Part shown: piece by piece, positions 1 through 11,186 of the stretch
Numbering within the stretch: position 1 is the stretch's first letter
Layout of the letters: every line of letters begins with the position of its first letter
Assembly: GCA_038496445.1 (NCBI GenBank)
Contig: JALMLS010000508.1
Coordinates: 1-64,000, forward strand
DNA from: Trichosphaerium sp. ATCC 40318
Taxonomy: Eukaryota; Discosea; Flabellinia; Trichosidae
Direction: 5' to 3'
DNA length: 64,000 nucleotides
Notes under the pieces: model-generated
What the model saw: only the letters and a program-made list of their open reading frames with translations
The model's database searches: none
What the model was told of the DNA's origin: nothing
Made by a program: the position numbers and the translations under genes

Positions 1-90
1 TACGAACCTGATAGCAATTACTTTTATAATCAACAAGATTTCATTCTTTTTTTTTTTTTGGTCACGTGACAGTCCAAAAACCGACTTTAA

Positions 91-1740
91 ATGTTTGATC
101 AAGCTGACCTTTTTCAAAGAAAACTTGTTGTCGACATAAAAGAAGGAAAAATCCATCCATCAATAAACATACCTATGAAAACACGTAATTTATTAGAGCG
201 TGGACTATGGAGAGACCCAAAACGTGCAAAGGAGTTGGCTGCTGCCTTCTCTAAAGGTTTCAAGGGTACTTGTTTCAGCAATCAATCAATTTGTTGTCAT
301 TTAATCTGGTTGTTGACTTACGTGTTAAGGAATTGTGAGGAGGATATGGCCAAACCTGATGTGTGCGCTATGTTGTGACACTGGCAGTAATGCTTTGTAT
401 GGTGATAAATTAAGATCACGATACTTTGCAAGCTCTGAAGGTTGTTCAAGTATAGAAATATATTCTCCTATCTATGGTGCCACAGAGGTACATGCAGTGG
501 AAGTATCAAATACTGTTTTTGTAAGTTTTTTAGGGTTTGGTAGGCGTGTGTATTGATCCAAAAGTGAAGGCATATTGTTTCTGTCCTCGATCAATGTAAG
601 TGCTTTAATTTTTTTTCAAAACTGTTTGTAAAAAAGGGAGTTTCCTTTGTTTTCTTCACTGTGTTCTATCATACAGGATTCTTTCTTATTCATCAACCTC
701 TCAGTTCAGTTTTGAGTATAAACTGTATTATCTGAGAGCGTTGCATCTGTTCAAAAACACTGAATGCTTATTTGTTTATTAAATTATTGCTTAGGTATTT
801 GGAGTTCATCCCTGCTGATGAAATTGACTCAGGTACAGTATGCCGTTTCTGTTATAAACAATATCAATTAATGTAAATAGAAAATCCTACAGTACTGGAT
901 ATGACACAAATTAAACAAGGGAAATCTTACGAGCTTGTAATAACAACATACTCGGGTAAGTTTGTTTTTGTTTTCTTGCACTTGTTTTTCCTGTGCTTAC
1001 GTTTTTAACTTATTATTAAGGTCTCTTGCGCTATAGATTCGGAGATGTTGTAAAAATACATAGCTATCATAATGAGTGTCCAGTATTTTCTTTTGAATAC
1101 CGCACAGGACAGTTACTTGATTTAAAAGGAGAAAAAACAACTGAAATGCAACTTTGGCGTGCTATTACAAAGTTTGTGGATGGTTTAGGATCCAGACTTG
1201 TAGACTATACTGCTTTCCATTATACAAATATAGATCCGTTAGGATGGCCTCAATGTACATTTCATTCAAGTGGTTTTTTTTTTTCTCATTTTTTTTTACA
1301 AACGGCTAACCTTGATCCCCTTGTTTAAGACTTTATTGGTGTTGAATTACAAGATTTTGAACGTGAATTAACAGAAGATGAAACGAACGAATTTGACAGA
1401 ATTTTATGTGAAAGGTATCAGCTACTGACTAAAAAGGAAGGATAAAGATTCTTTCTGCTTTTTTTCTTATTTTTTTCTTCCTGTTGTCAAACTTTGTTCT
1501 TTTATACGACTGACACTGGTTACTAGCAACCATGGATATAGATATCATAGAGAACTAGCGACTATACTACCAGCTCAAGTGATTATTTTTAAAAAAGGAT
1601 CTTTTGAAGATTTATTGGCTTACATACGCAAGACCTCTAAGGCAATCAACCAAATTAAGCTCCCTCGTTTAATGAAGAATCAAGAGTATGTTGATCTATT
1701 AATCCGACGTGCTACAAATTTCTCAAAAAGAGAACAATGA
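91..1740 (+). CDS. GH3-family acyl-adenylate/amido-synthetase-like protein, 5' incomplete
   Basis: This is the C-terminal two thirds of a GH3-type protein. In plants, members adenylate an acyl acid and conjugate it to an amino acid; the substrate here is unknown. Exons read as 91-265, 330-487, 534-595, 795-832, 881-955, 1021-1254, 1330-1414 and 1527-1740; they sum to 347 codons and all introns are GT-AG. Family hallmarks appear in order: WPNL, YGATE, YLEFIP, GKSYELVITTYSG, YRFGDVVKI, and near the end INQIKLPR. An in-frame stop lies just before the ATG at 91, and GH3 proteins are about 550-600 residues long. The real start is therefore probably in exons upstream of the window, and the first exon boundary is uncertain. 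GH3 identity is firm; function is by homology only. Confidence 0.85.
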
Positions 1741-2126
1741 GACTCAACAAAATATAGCCAACTGTGCATAAAAATTATACATGTAGAACATTGCAACAAG
1801 CATAAAAATTAATGTTAGTATGCGAATTTGCAAGTGCACCTTTAAGATAACGTAACCTAATACATGTGAATTGAGAAGCTCAGCGAGTCAAGTTATTTTA
1901 AAGTTCCTTTTGAAATGCCCAAAACGACGATTTAAAACAATTGCTTCTTTACATGTAATGCATTCCACCGTTTTATCGAAACACTTCGGTTTAATATCCT
2001 ACAGAAGCATAGATTGTCATGAGAGAAGTGTTCATTTCAACGAAAATGAAAGAGAGAAAGGTTTCATCACGTGGTTTAAACATTATTTTTTATTAGAGTG
2101 CACTGTTTTGTGGTTACATTTATTAT
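1741..2126. other. intergenic, no gene seen
   Basis: This AT-rich spacer lies between the ends of two convergent genes. One CACGTG is present near 2068. Open frames here are short and show no coding character. Confidence 0.6.
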
Positions 2127-3292
2127 CTATTCTCTGCTAAACTCTGTTTCTCCATCAGTTTGTCTATCAGAAGACACTGGAGCTTTGGTTACAGAACCAG
2201 GAGCAGGTGTGGCAGGGTCACAATCGCAACAGCAAGAGCATTCAGCCGTTGTTTTAGTGATAATACCACTGTCGCAACAACCAAGATCCATCTCAGTTAC
2301 AGATGTTACATGACAGCCACCATAGTCAGCAACAACAGGAAATCCCAAGGCAACACATTGACTAGTAAAACATGAGTAAAAAATCAAAAAAAAAATAATA
2401 CAAAAGGAAGCAAAACAAAAGCGTACGCTGCACAATCGTCTTTGGCGTTTTGAAGCGGGTCTTCAGCATTAGGGTCATTTCTACAATTCACAGAGCTACC
2501 AGTACCAATAAGAGCTTTACGGCAAGGTTTTGGTTCACATGTGGAGCAGTTGGTGTAAGCAAGCATGAAGCCATTTACAAGCTTTGTGTTTCTCAAGTCA
2601 ACAACAAGAGTGTTTACGCCTGGTGCCAAAGTCAAGGTGAAAGTGGTTGCAGCGTTAAAGCCAGTTGAATGGTAGGCGCAAGGCAAAGTGATCAGTTGAC
2701 CGTTCAAAGTAGCTGTAGCAATGTAGTTGTCAGCCCAACATTTTGCAGTAACTGAAGCGCCTTCACATTCTGGAGCTGTAAGTTCAACGTTGTATACGAA
2801 GTTCGTGAAGGTTAGGTCATTGTAACTTGGAGCGCTAACCCATCCTGCCTGTTAAAACGAAGTTAGAACGGCAGGGCCTTATTGTTTGGCTTTAAAACGT
2901 ACTGGAACTGGGAAACTGGCTGGGTTAACCCAACTATTGTCGTTTAGTACTCGTGAATTGCAACATTGGTTTGGCGCTACATTGTCGTCCCAACAGTTGT
3001 TGAATCCAGGATGTGGACTACCACAAATGCCCCAATGAGAATCTCTTGAAGAGAGACCGGAAGGTAGTAATGAGAAATCGTTTGCGACACCTACAAAAGA
3101 GGGTTAGTCTTTGGCAAAAAAGGAACGTTGACAACAGTGGTCATTTTTAGAGAATTCACGTGAATTCTTAGAAATCGTACCTGTTGGGTAAGCACCGAGA
3201 GAAGTCAAGCATTCTTGTACGCCAGGTTCATAGGCAGCAAAGGCGAGAGTAGCAGCACAGACTAAGAGAAGGACAAGAGATGAGGTGTTCAT
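2127..3292 (-). CDS. secreted cysteine-rich protein with galactose-binding-like middle
   Basis: Four exons read 3292-3181, 3090-2903, 2848-2427 and 2361-2127; they sum to 319 codons with canonical GT-AG junctions. Residues 1-19 form a clear signal peptide (MNTSSLVLLLVCAATLAFA). The mature part is rich in cysteine. The middle (CWADNYIATATLNGQ, later a TFTLTLAPG-NTLVVDL stretch) resembles the jelly-roll, galactose-binding-like modules of extracellular proteins. The C-terminus has a CSCCCDCD cluster. The family is not recognised; secretion is well supported. A decayed copy of exon 1 plus part of intron 1 lies at 60663-60850. Intron 1 holds a 16-bp palindrome centred on CACGTG near 3157-3172. Confidence 0.8.
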
Positions 3293-4029
3293 GAGGATTG
3301 ATGTTGTGAATAATGACAATAAAGGTTGCAACGTGGGCTAAGTCACTGCAACTTAAGCACTTCCGAAAGCTATGCCCCAAAGTGACTACAGTGCTATCTA
3401 CAGCTATTAATACTTCAAAGTGATTTTTTTCAAATATTGTTCAAAGAAATGTATCCTCGTTCAGGTTTTTGCCCACTGTTGAGCACAATCGGTAACCAAA
3501 ACCGAATACTGCATGAACTTTCCTAGCAGTCACGTAATTGAGTCTAACAACACTGCTCGGAGTGTCATAATATGGAAAAAAGTGAGTTGTTCTAGCGCAG
3601 TCAGATGCGTCTTTTATGTAGTCTTCGAGACATGTAGAAAAATGCACCAAAAAGTTATTGCCAAACAGGCCTGCGCCGCAGCCCCTTTTCTCAACGTGGC
3701 AAGAAAATAACGTTGTAACTTTCCCATTACATTCTGAGCACCATCGCTTTAAACAAAAGGGAAGTGCAAATGCCGTTATGTAAAAGTTAATTACGCGAAG
3801 AAGCGCTTTTTGTGTTGTCTGAGTTTTGATCCTACTGGCAGACAGTTATACTATGGAATCGCCTGTGATCCCTTAGATACTGGACTCATAAAAACCGATT
3901 TAGATTAAAACCCAAATAACTTTTCTTTATTTTTTTTTTATCAGCACGTGTTTGAAAGGTTTCTATTTTAGATGTACAATTAGTTCTACACCAGCCACCA
4001 TGGTTGCTACGATAACTACCATTCCCTGA
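3293..4029. other. no gene seen
   Basis: I see no convincing exon here. Short frames on both strands lack family features. One CACGTG lies near 3944. Confidence 0.5.
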
Positions 4030-4334
4030 AACTAACAATGATGGGGATACAGCATACGTGGTGTGGTCCAACAAGCAAAGCGTTGTTCAAAACTATTCGT
4101 TTACTTTCGATACTTCTGTTCACACAGCTACATAGGTGGAGCTCGCAGCTAAAGAACCAAACGGAAAAGAAACTCTTCTTACGGTAAGCCAAAAGTACGT
4201 TGATGGGAATGGTTGTTTGCTACAAATACTCTTTTGCCAACAAAAAATCCAAAAGAATTGTTTTCGTCTCTAGTTCCTTTCCAGTTTTTGCTTTGGTCAA
4301 TGATCTAACTATTAATACAGCACCGTACAATTGA
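4030..4334 (+). pseudogene. remnant of a secreted beta-sandwich (glycosidase-like) protein
   Basis: One frame reads NDGDTAYVVWSNKQSVVQ, then after an in-frame TAG continues VELAAKEPNGKETLLT to a good donor (ACG|gtaag) at about 4181. A possible last exon after a ctctag acceptor reads SFPVFALVND and ends in TGA at 4334. The pattern of a YVVW strand followed by a terminal PVFALVND strand recalls C-terminal beta-sandwiches of secreted glycosyl hydrolases. No catalytic part is visible upstream. The internal stop and missing 5' part suggest a decayed fragment; the family call is weak. Confidence 0.35.
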
Positions 4335-4739
4335 CTATTACAGAGACGCCCTTGATCATTCTAACACAATAAATGCCTCAGTCATAACAACTTTATCCAT
4401 CTTTGAACGTTTGTTTCACTTTTTATTGTGCAAGTGTTTAAACACGTTTGCAATTTTCTACAAATTAATTGGGGGCAACCATCCTATAGGCGATAGTTAA
4501 ATGTAAATAACTACAATCATTCATGCTATTACAAGCATGCACTATGGCTATCAAGCGAAATTGTGAACTACAAATTATGCTAAAAAAAGCCTGTTTCTTT
4601 TAAGGCACTTGATTTGTACGTGTAATTATTTTATTTTGTACTGTTTATGTTACAGAGCTCAATGTATCATCTATGAACCTAAGAAGCTAGTTGTTTTCTG
4701 AGATGTCCAGTATCCAGCTTAAGTTTAAGGAATGTTCCT

Positions 4740-5189
4740 CTAGTTGACACCATTACTGTTCCAATACTTGAACCCTCCATGTCGCTTATTACCACTCTTT
4801 GTACTCTCTTTCTTGTCTACCATTGACAGCCCATTACTATGCCAATATTTGCACTCTCCTTGCAGTATATCATTGATATAATTGGACTGCGTCATTAATT
4901 GGCCATTACTATACCAATACTTGTACTCTCCATCCCTTTTGCCGTGTTTCCAATGCACTTGACAAACAAGGTTGCTATATCTGTTCCTTCGTTTCCATTT
5001 TCCATGCTTTTTCAGCTCGCTATCAAACCTTGTTGTCATTGCTGTTTGTTTCGAGAGAAGCGGATACTTATAGTACACTGATACGTCTAAATCAATAATA
5101 TCAAGCTGAAGCTCAACTGGAAGGCACAGTAGAAGGCATTTATCCGATTCTGCACTAAAACTATCTTTGTTGGCTTTTAGCCGCTTCAT
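4740..5189 (-). CDS. F-box-like protein with YwqK/MORN-like repeats, short member
   Basis: This 149-residue protein starts with a degenerate F-box-like segment: LPVELQLDIIDLD at about residues 24-36, then PLLSKQTAMTTRF. Imperfect 23-residue repeats of the type GEYKYWYSNGQL-x-YINDILQ follow, as in bacterial YwqK antitoxin-like repeats. It has only about three units against eight or nine in its paralogues at 6745-7702 and 11187-12032, so it may be a truncated copy. No intron is needed. By analogy it could recruit a client through the repeats to an SCF ubiquitin ligase; no substrate can be inferred. Confidence 0.6.
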   Translation of the reverse strand: MKRLKANKDSFSAESDKCLLLCLPVELQLDIIDLDVSVYYKYPLLSKQTAMTTRFDSELKKHGKWKRRNRYSNLVCQVHWKHGKRDGEYKYWYSNGQLMTQSNYINDILQGECKYWHSNGLSMVDKKESTKSGNKRHGGFKYWNSNGVN

Positions 5190-5740
5190 TTATGATTGAA
5201 TGCTTAGGTGATTATCACGTGGAAAGTTAGTCATTTTATTTCAATTAGCGTTTTTTTTTTGCCCCAATTTGCTTCGTATTAAACTCTCAAAGGAATCCAC
5301 CAAACATCTCTTGGACAATACGAATACCAAGATACTCTGTTCCATAAAATGCTGGTCACAACAAGTGTTGTTTTTAGAACTATATTAAGTATAACAGAAT
5401 GTGTACTTATCATTGTGTTTATTGTAACTATGACGCCTATTGAAAAGAGGAGTACAAGCGAACAATATAGTCAATCATCGAAGACATACTGTTGTGCAAT
5501 ATTATTCTTTCGATTAAAGTAGTTTTTTAAGTGTTGTCAGTAGGAACTGATACATATGGTAGTTATGTCTACATGTGTAGGGCCAGTTTTGGTTTACTAA
5601 GCTCCTTTGTTGTAGAAACTACAAAAGTTAAAAGGTCATACCCACGTGGAATATCTACAAGCTTATCAAATTGCGTTAGACATTCATACTACGTAATACT
5701 AACAATGGCAGAAACAATTGTAATGGCAGGGTGAGCAATT
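5190..5740. other. no clear gene
   Basis: Two CACGTG boxes lie near 5215 and 5642. A 67-codon open frame at 5531-5734 has no recognisable features. Confidence 0.5.
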
Positions 5741-6161
5741 ATGTCAAGTGGAACTGAACTGAGTGGCAAATTTAAAAAAGGCGTAGTGCAAAGAACTAAT
5801 ATTAGCTGAAGGAACTAGATATACTGGCGGAAGTAAAGATGGCGAACCCCATGGTAACGGCATGTTGATACAAAAAAATGGCACAAACATGGGTTGCCTT
5901 CACGGCAAAGGAAAAGTACAATACTCAGATCGAACTAGAATTATTGGTGAATTTGACAATGGTCTAGGCACTGAATGTAAAGTTCTTTACAAATACAAAA
6001 GAGAAAATAACATTGTGGTTGTAACATCTTCTATAGCACCATGGGCTTTTCAAGTACGAAACAAACAGCAATTCATAAAAGGTCCGTGTATAATACATGG
6101 TAGGTCCATGAAGGGCTTTGGCTTCAAATATACTCAGTGTTTGTCTAATACCAAGTCATAA
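5741..6161 (+). pseudogene. MORN-repeat protein, frameshifted
   Basis: From an ATG at 5741 one frame reads SSGTELSGKFKKGVVQ and stops at a TGA near 5808. The frame one base over continues KELILAEGTRYTGGSKDG, then HGNG and HGKGKVQYSDRTRIIGEF to a stop at 6161. These are true MORN repeats (YxGxxxxGxxHGxG), normally membrane-proximal or scaffold modules, and differ from the YwqK-type repeats nearby. The frame change falls inside one repeat and the next unit is shortened (GTNMGCLHGKG). I read it as a broken gene; a missed intron is less likely. Confidence 0.5.
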
Positions 6162-6744
6162 GCTGAGCTAGCAGCTCCTTAAGTAAGAAAATAATGAGAA
6201 TTTTGTGGTGTTTTCTCAAGTGCTAGTGAAGTTATAGAGATGTGTTCATGACTTGGATGAAGTACAGTAGCCATTCAGGTATTTGTACAATGTAATTTTC
6301 ACAAAAGATATGGGCGCATCCAGGACAGATTTTGGGCATTGAGATCAGTTCAGAATTTTTACATGATAAGTGCCCTTGATTCTACCTAAAAAAATTAATA
6401 AATAAGGCGATTTCTCAGAATGTAGTAGCTCCGCTACACCCCACAATTTGTATACACTTTTTTAAATATGGCGGGTGTATACACGTTGTTTCAAGGCAAA
6501 AAGTTAAGGTGCAGGACATTTTTGCTGTTTGATAATTAAAGTGTACCTTTCGCCGTTTTGAGGCCCGCTTGTTGTCTATAGGTAGATTGCGCCCTATTTT
6601 ACGTTCCTCAACATAAATAGTGTTGTATCGCACTGATAAATTCGCGAATTTCTGGACCACATTTGACCTTATTCTGGAACCTGTATAAAAATGAACTAGC
6701 AGGATCTTACAACGTTTCAAGCTTTCAAAGAAAACTGGTGTAAA
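6162..6744. other. spacer upstream of the 6745 gene
   Basis: No gene is recognised. A 125-codon open frame on the minus strand at 6415-6792 overlaps the start of the next gene and lacks protein-family features. Confidence 0.45.
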
Positions 6745-7702
6745 ATGGCAACAACAAAGGTAAAGATGTACTGTAAGACTCCTCACAAACACAATTTAGA
6801 TTAACAAACAAGAATCGACTCCTTGTCGTTTACTACAACTTCCATTAGAGCTACAACTTGATATTATGGATTTAAGCATGGAAACATACACGTTGTGGCC
6901 TTTATTATCAAAACAAGCAGCTGTGAGCACTCGGTTCAACACTAAATTAAAAAAACACGGAGAGCACAAAAAATGGCATCATGGACGTGTAAGGAAGACG
7001 TGTATGTATGAGAATGGTAAACGAGAAGGTATATTTAAGAGGTACAAGAAGAGACGTTTGATAGAAACCTGTTGGTACAAAGATGGTAAAAAAGAAGGAA
7101 AGCAGATGATCTGGCAGAATGGAAAATTAATTGTGGAAGCATACTACCACAACGGTTTGTATGAAGGAGAATACAAGTCATGGTATGAAAATGGTAAAAT
7201 GAAAAAAAAAATATGTTATATCAAAGGTAAACGTGATGGATGTCATGAGGAGTGGTATGACAATGGGCAATTGAAACTCAAACTGTTTTGTGTCAAAGGC
7301 ATGCTTCATGGAGAGAACAAGTCATGGCATAGAAATGGTACTTTAGAGAGGTTAAGCAACTACTGTAAAGGCAAGCGAGAAGGAGATTATGAAAAGTGGG
7401 ATAGCGCAGGTGTGTTGATTGAGAAATGCCGTTATGTGAAGGGCAAGGTACAAGGAGCTTATTTGAAATGGCACAGTAATGGGCAATTGTATTGCAGATT
7501 CTTTTATAACAAAAATAGAAGAGAGGGAGAGTTTAAGACATTTTTTGACAATGGACAATTAGAAAAGAAATGCACGTATAAGAATGATCTCAAAGAAGGA
7601 GAGGAAGAGTGCTGGACAAGAAATGGCACATTGAAAGAACGCTACTTTTATACAATGGGCATCAGAAGACTAGGTTTTGGCTTAATACCCGAACACCCTT
7701 AA
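6745..7702 (+). CDS. F-box-like protein with YwqK-type repeats
   Basis: Exon 1 is only 15 nt (6745-6759, MATTK). A 40-bp intron (6760-6799) follows, then exon 2 to 7702, giving 306 codons in frame. This start is preferred over the ATG at 6866 because it restores the family's N-terminal segment (LLQLPLELQLDIMDL), which the later ATG would cut. The segment resembles an F-box helix and is followed by PLLSKQAAVSTRF. Residues from about 65 onward form roughly nine 23-residue repeats of the form GEYKSWYENGKM-x-CYIKGKRD. The C-terminus is unrelated to that of the paralogues. A substrate-receptor role is inferred only. Confidence 0.7.
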
Positions 7703-8052
7703 GTCAAATCCCACTTGTTTGAGAATATGCACTATTAATTCAATGGTAGTGCTTCAAGCTCTGATATGTCCTCATATGTATTGTTTGTGTCTTTTTCTTC
7801 CATTGTATTTCAATAATTGCTATGTAAGAGTTTTATGGTTAGAGGTGGTTAAGGCGAATTTGGTGCTTACAACTGTCAACTTTAACAATACCAACTTGAT
7901 AATTTCTCACTTGCTCATGGATGAACTTGACATATATTTCTAGCCCGATGTTTCTGATGCTCTTCAAACTCACTTTGATACTATTGGTGATTATGAAGAA
8001 GAAGGTGAATACTATGACGAATAAATTTAATGTTTGACATATGTAAAAATGA
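7703..8052 (+). other. spacer with an orphan acidic 3'-exon-like piece at 7944-8024
   Basis: After a ttctag acceptor at 7943 the sequence reads DVSDALQTHFDTIGDYEEEG and ends YYDE-stop at 8024. It looks like the last exon of a protein with an acidic tail, but no upstream exon on this strand joins it. It may be a relic left by rearrangement. The family is not recognised. Confidence 0.3.
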
Positions 8053-9652
8053 TCACTGACGTGTATTAGAAAAACTGATTGTATTCCTTCTTTCTACTTT
8101 TTTTTTATCTTTTTTACCAAGGACTTTATTGAACACTTTGAGAAGCTTTGATTTATTTTGCCTCTCCCTAACACAAATATATGAGGATTGTGCGACATAA
8201 GTTGTGACAAAGACGTACTTGCATATTGGTTCTATAACCACACGTTGGTAGTGTTCGATAATTAGAGAAAATAGATTTTCTATATTCTTTCCTGTTTTGC
8301 AACTCACACTTATGAATGGTACATCCCATGCCTTTGCACGTGACATTCCTTCTTCATCAGATACTTGTCTATCAACTTCCAGATCGCATTTATTTGCAAC
8401 CTAGATACACAACAATGTGAGTAATGTAATGTCTGTGTGAACAAAAGCTGTAGCATACTAATATGATTGGCATTGAATATCTATTACAACGGAAGATTTG
8501 GTCTCTGAATTTTACGGTATCATCAAAGCTTGTTCTATTTTGTATAGAATATACAATGACAAAAATTTTGCAGACACGCATATATAGATCGCGCATTGCG
8601 CAAAATCTTAAAATGAAAAGTCAATAATTAATACTGCAAACAGTATTTCGTACACTTCTTGCCCAGCAGTGTCTAGCACTTCCAAAATAGTATATTGCTT
8701 TCCTTTATTTAGAGACATCACAATTGTATCCTCTGATTGCGAAAAATGTGAGCGAAACCAGAGAAAGGGAGGATGGATGTTGGATGTGTTAAATTAGAGT
8801 ATTCTTACAAAAAAGTGGGTTTTTTGGCGTAATTTTTATACCAATAGTTGGATCGTATTCATCCATGAACCAATCGGTTAGAAATTTAACAATAATCGAA
8901 GTCTAATCCAAAGATAGAGTGAGCTAAACAGCTCACAAGGAACAAAAAACAAGACGAGAAAAGAATGTTTTTACTTACACATCCAACAGCTCCATCGCCC
9001 AAAAAGCAGCATTTGATCTAAAAAGGACGTGCGTCAAATACCATTTTTTTGCAATAAACAAAATTAAATCACGTGGCAGTACCGTTTCGCTAGATTTCAA
9101 CTTTTTGGCATGTTTTTCTGATATTTTTAGACTTGGTAGCCGGTCTTTAACGTTTTGTCTGTATGTAGAACTAGAAATAACGGTTTAGAGGTACACAACG
9201 TCTCCACAACATTTTGAGTTAATCACCTGTTGATTTTGAGCAGATTCAGCTGTAAACAAAGCGGTTTATGAGTGTTTAAGACCATTTGGTAAGAATTTGA
9301 AGAAAATACACAAAATGAAGCTCAGAAGGCTTGGTTTTCTGTGCTTTCGCGGCTATTATTAAACTAGTACCTTATGTGTCCATTCGTGGATAAACGCTTT
9401 CTTGATATTGTCACCTTATCGAATTTAAACGTAAATAAGGCTTAAAACGCCTAGAATGGTACCTTTAGGTTCTAATATAAAGCGTTGGGCGTAAAGCCGT
9501 TGCCATAAAATGTTATCAGCTGAAAACAATTTAAACGCCTTAGAGGTGGCGCCAAGAGCTACGATATGTTGAAAATCAAGGTTGTAGCATATTAATACGA
9601 GAATCTCGTGTGGGAATGACACAAAAGGCAATAATCCTTCTTTTCTTTCCAT
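8053..9652 (-). CDS. F-box domain fused to a Ras-type small GTPase
   Basis: Ten exons: 9652-9463, 9414-9371, 9249-9227, 9170-9083, 9017-8979, 8902-8842, 8732-8654, 8606-8459, 8400-8219 and 8167-8053. They total 969 nt (323 codons), with GT-AG at every intron. Residues about 8-60 are an F-box (LPFVSFPHEILVLICYNLD, later W-QRLYAQRF and KKAFIHEW). A linker follows. From residue about 116 comes a Ras domain: P-loop GDGAVGCTS, switch I DEYDPTIED, DTAGQE, the YMR-x-FVIVYSI strand, NKCD and SCK. The P-loop lysine is replaced by cysteine (residue 128) at an exon junction. The tail is lysine-rich with no CAAX box. It may couple a GTPase-like module to an SCF ligase; this is inference. Confidence 0.8.
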
Positions 9653-9786
9653 GTCTTAATGAGTACGACCAAACATACAAGCGTACGGTGAAAGTAGTAT
9701 GGTGCCGGAAAACTCGAGTATTTTTAGAAAAGGAAAGGCGTCAAAGAGTCCCAGCAGTAAAACAAAGTCAAAAATTCGAGAGCACA
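9653..9786. other. region 5' to the F-box-Ras gene
   Basis: This short spacer separates the F-box-Ras start from the divergent F-box/LRR pseudogene. It should contain the fusion gene's promoter; no specific motif stands out. Confidence 0.4.
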
Positions 9787-10280
9787 ATGGAATACAGAAG
9801 CGTAGATCAGTGCTTCTTCAATATTGTTGCTCTGCCAATCGAAATAATAGTGCATTCACAAACAATGGAACAGGGACATCTACACTCCATTCTGCCCAAA
9901 CACGTCACTTTTTGCGAGGTTTTTTGGATGTTTTTCTATATTAGAACCGAAACTGAAGTGGAGATGCTCTCTGGTAGTCCATTGCTCCAGAATACGCCAG
10001 TTGACATGTGATAATGTGATACAATAATGCGGCATGAAGGCATACACACTATCAGCTTGTACTCATTACAATAACAAGATTCAGGTGTTAAGGTGTACAT
10101 AAGATTAATTTACAGTGTACAAATGTAACAGATGAAGATTTAGAGGCATGGGCAGGTGAAAATGAGACACACTTATTAGGTTGTACATCATCAACAGATG
10201 AGGATAGAAAGGCGTTGGCAGGTATACATGAGATTGGCTTGTTGTCTTGTAAAATGATCACAGCGGTAGGTTAAAAGCAA
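9787..10280 (+). pseudogene. decayed F-box/LRR gene
   Basis: The read-through matches the gene at 61980-62660. The piece ALPIEIIVH is followed, with frame changes, by AQTRHFLRG and then TEVEMLSGSPLLQNT, against AQTSHLLRD and TEIQMLSGSPLLQNT in the intact gene. Further on, LRR units survive as TDEDLEAWAGE and TDEDRKALAGIHEIGLLSCK with stops between them. At least two frameshifts and several stops make it a pseudogene of that paralogue or a close relative. Confidence 0.75.
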
Positions 10281-11186
10281 GCTCGAGCGTACATACTATA
10301 CTTGTCCAAGGGCTGAATTCAAAACAAAATGTCAAGTCACTCAAGGTTGTTGAGATTGGTGAGTATTGTCAATTAATTGTTGCTTTTGAGATTAGTTTTT
10401 ATAAAAACACTCCCTGAACATGATTGTCTTGACTTGTTGAAGGAAATTCAGGAGCTTGGCTCACTCAACAAAGAAGGTTGTAGATGATGTTGCGTATGGT
10501 CCAATCTCTATCTTCCATGTTCCAGGTATTGGTCTTCGAATGCCATCCCTATCATCAACGTTATTGCTATGATCAAGTATTTACCAAACAAGAGACACCC
10601 GGTCAGCCAAAATGAGATCAGTTTCACGAAGAGGAACAACAACAGTTCTCGACTTGGTTGGTTTCACATCATACCTCAATATTATAACTACCTTCTCAAG
10701 GTAAATTTACACTGCACTAATATGTCTACATACACGAAATTGTCCACAAATACATTGGATATGGTGCATTAGAATCTGCTTCATATGTGAATTATCATTG
10801 CTGGTTGTGGTGTGAATACAATCTGTTTAAAAAATTGTAGCTAGAAAAAGCTTACCAAAGCTGTCTATTCATAAACACATCACCGATAGAGAAGCCACTA
10901 TTGCTATAAAAAATCACGGCAAAAGCCTAAAATACCTGCTTTATCTTGCCTTATCTGTATTACCTATGTAATTACTATTATCTGAAAGCGAGAGTGGTCG
11001 GTTGCGCTCAAATACCATGCACATAGCGGTAAAAGGGTCAGCATCTTAGTCTTTGCTCCACCAGTGTGGCGCCATGTATTGTAAGGTATAAATAACAAAA
11101 AATACAATTAGTTCTATACAGTAAAATCTAACCTTTTTACCAAACGTTTTATTTCGCTTAAAATTAGGTGGGTGAAACAGCGTGAG
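10281..11186. other. no intact gene; possible exon debris
   Basis: A stretch near 10395-10475 reads FLKTLPEHDCLDLLKEIQEL and may be a lone exon, but I cannot join it to others. The remainder is AT-rich and shows no recognisable coding. Confidence 0.35.

Noticed and set aside
2127-2668. Plus-strand open frames opposite the secreted-protein gene
   Set aside because: They mirror the minus-strand exons, which join in frame with a signal peptide and cysteine pattern.
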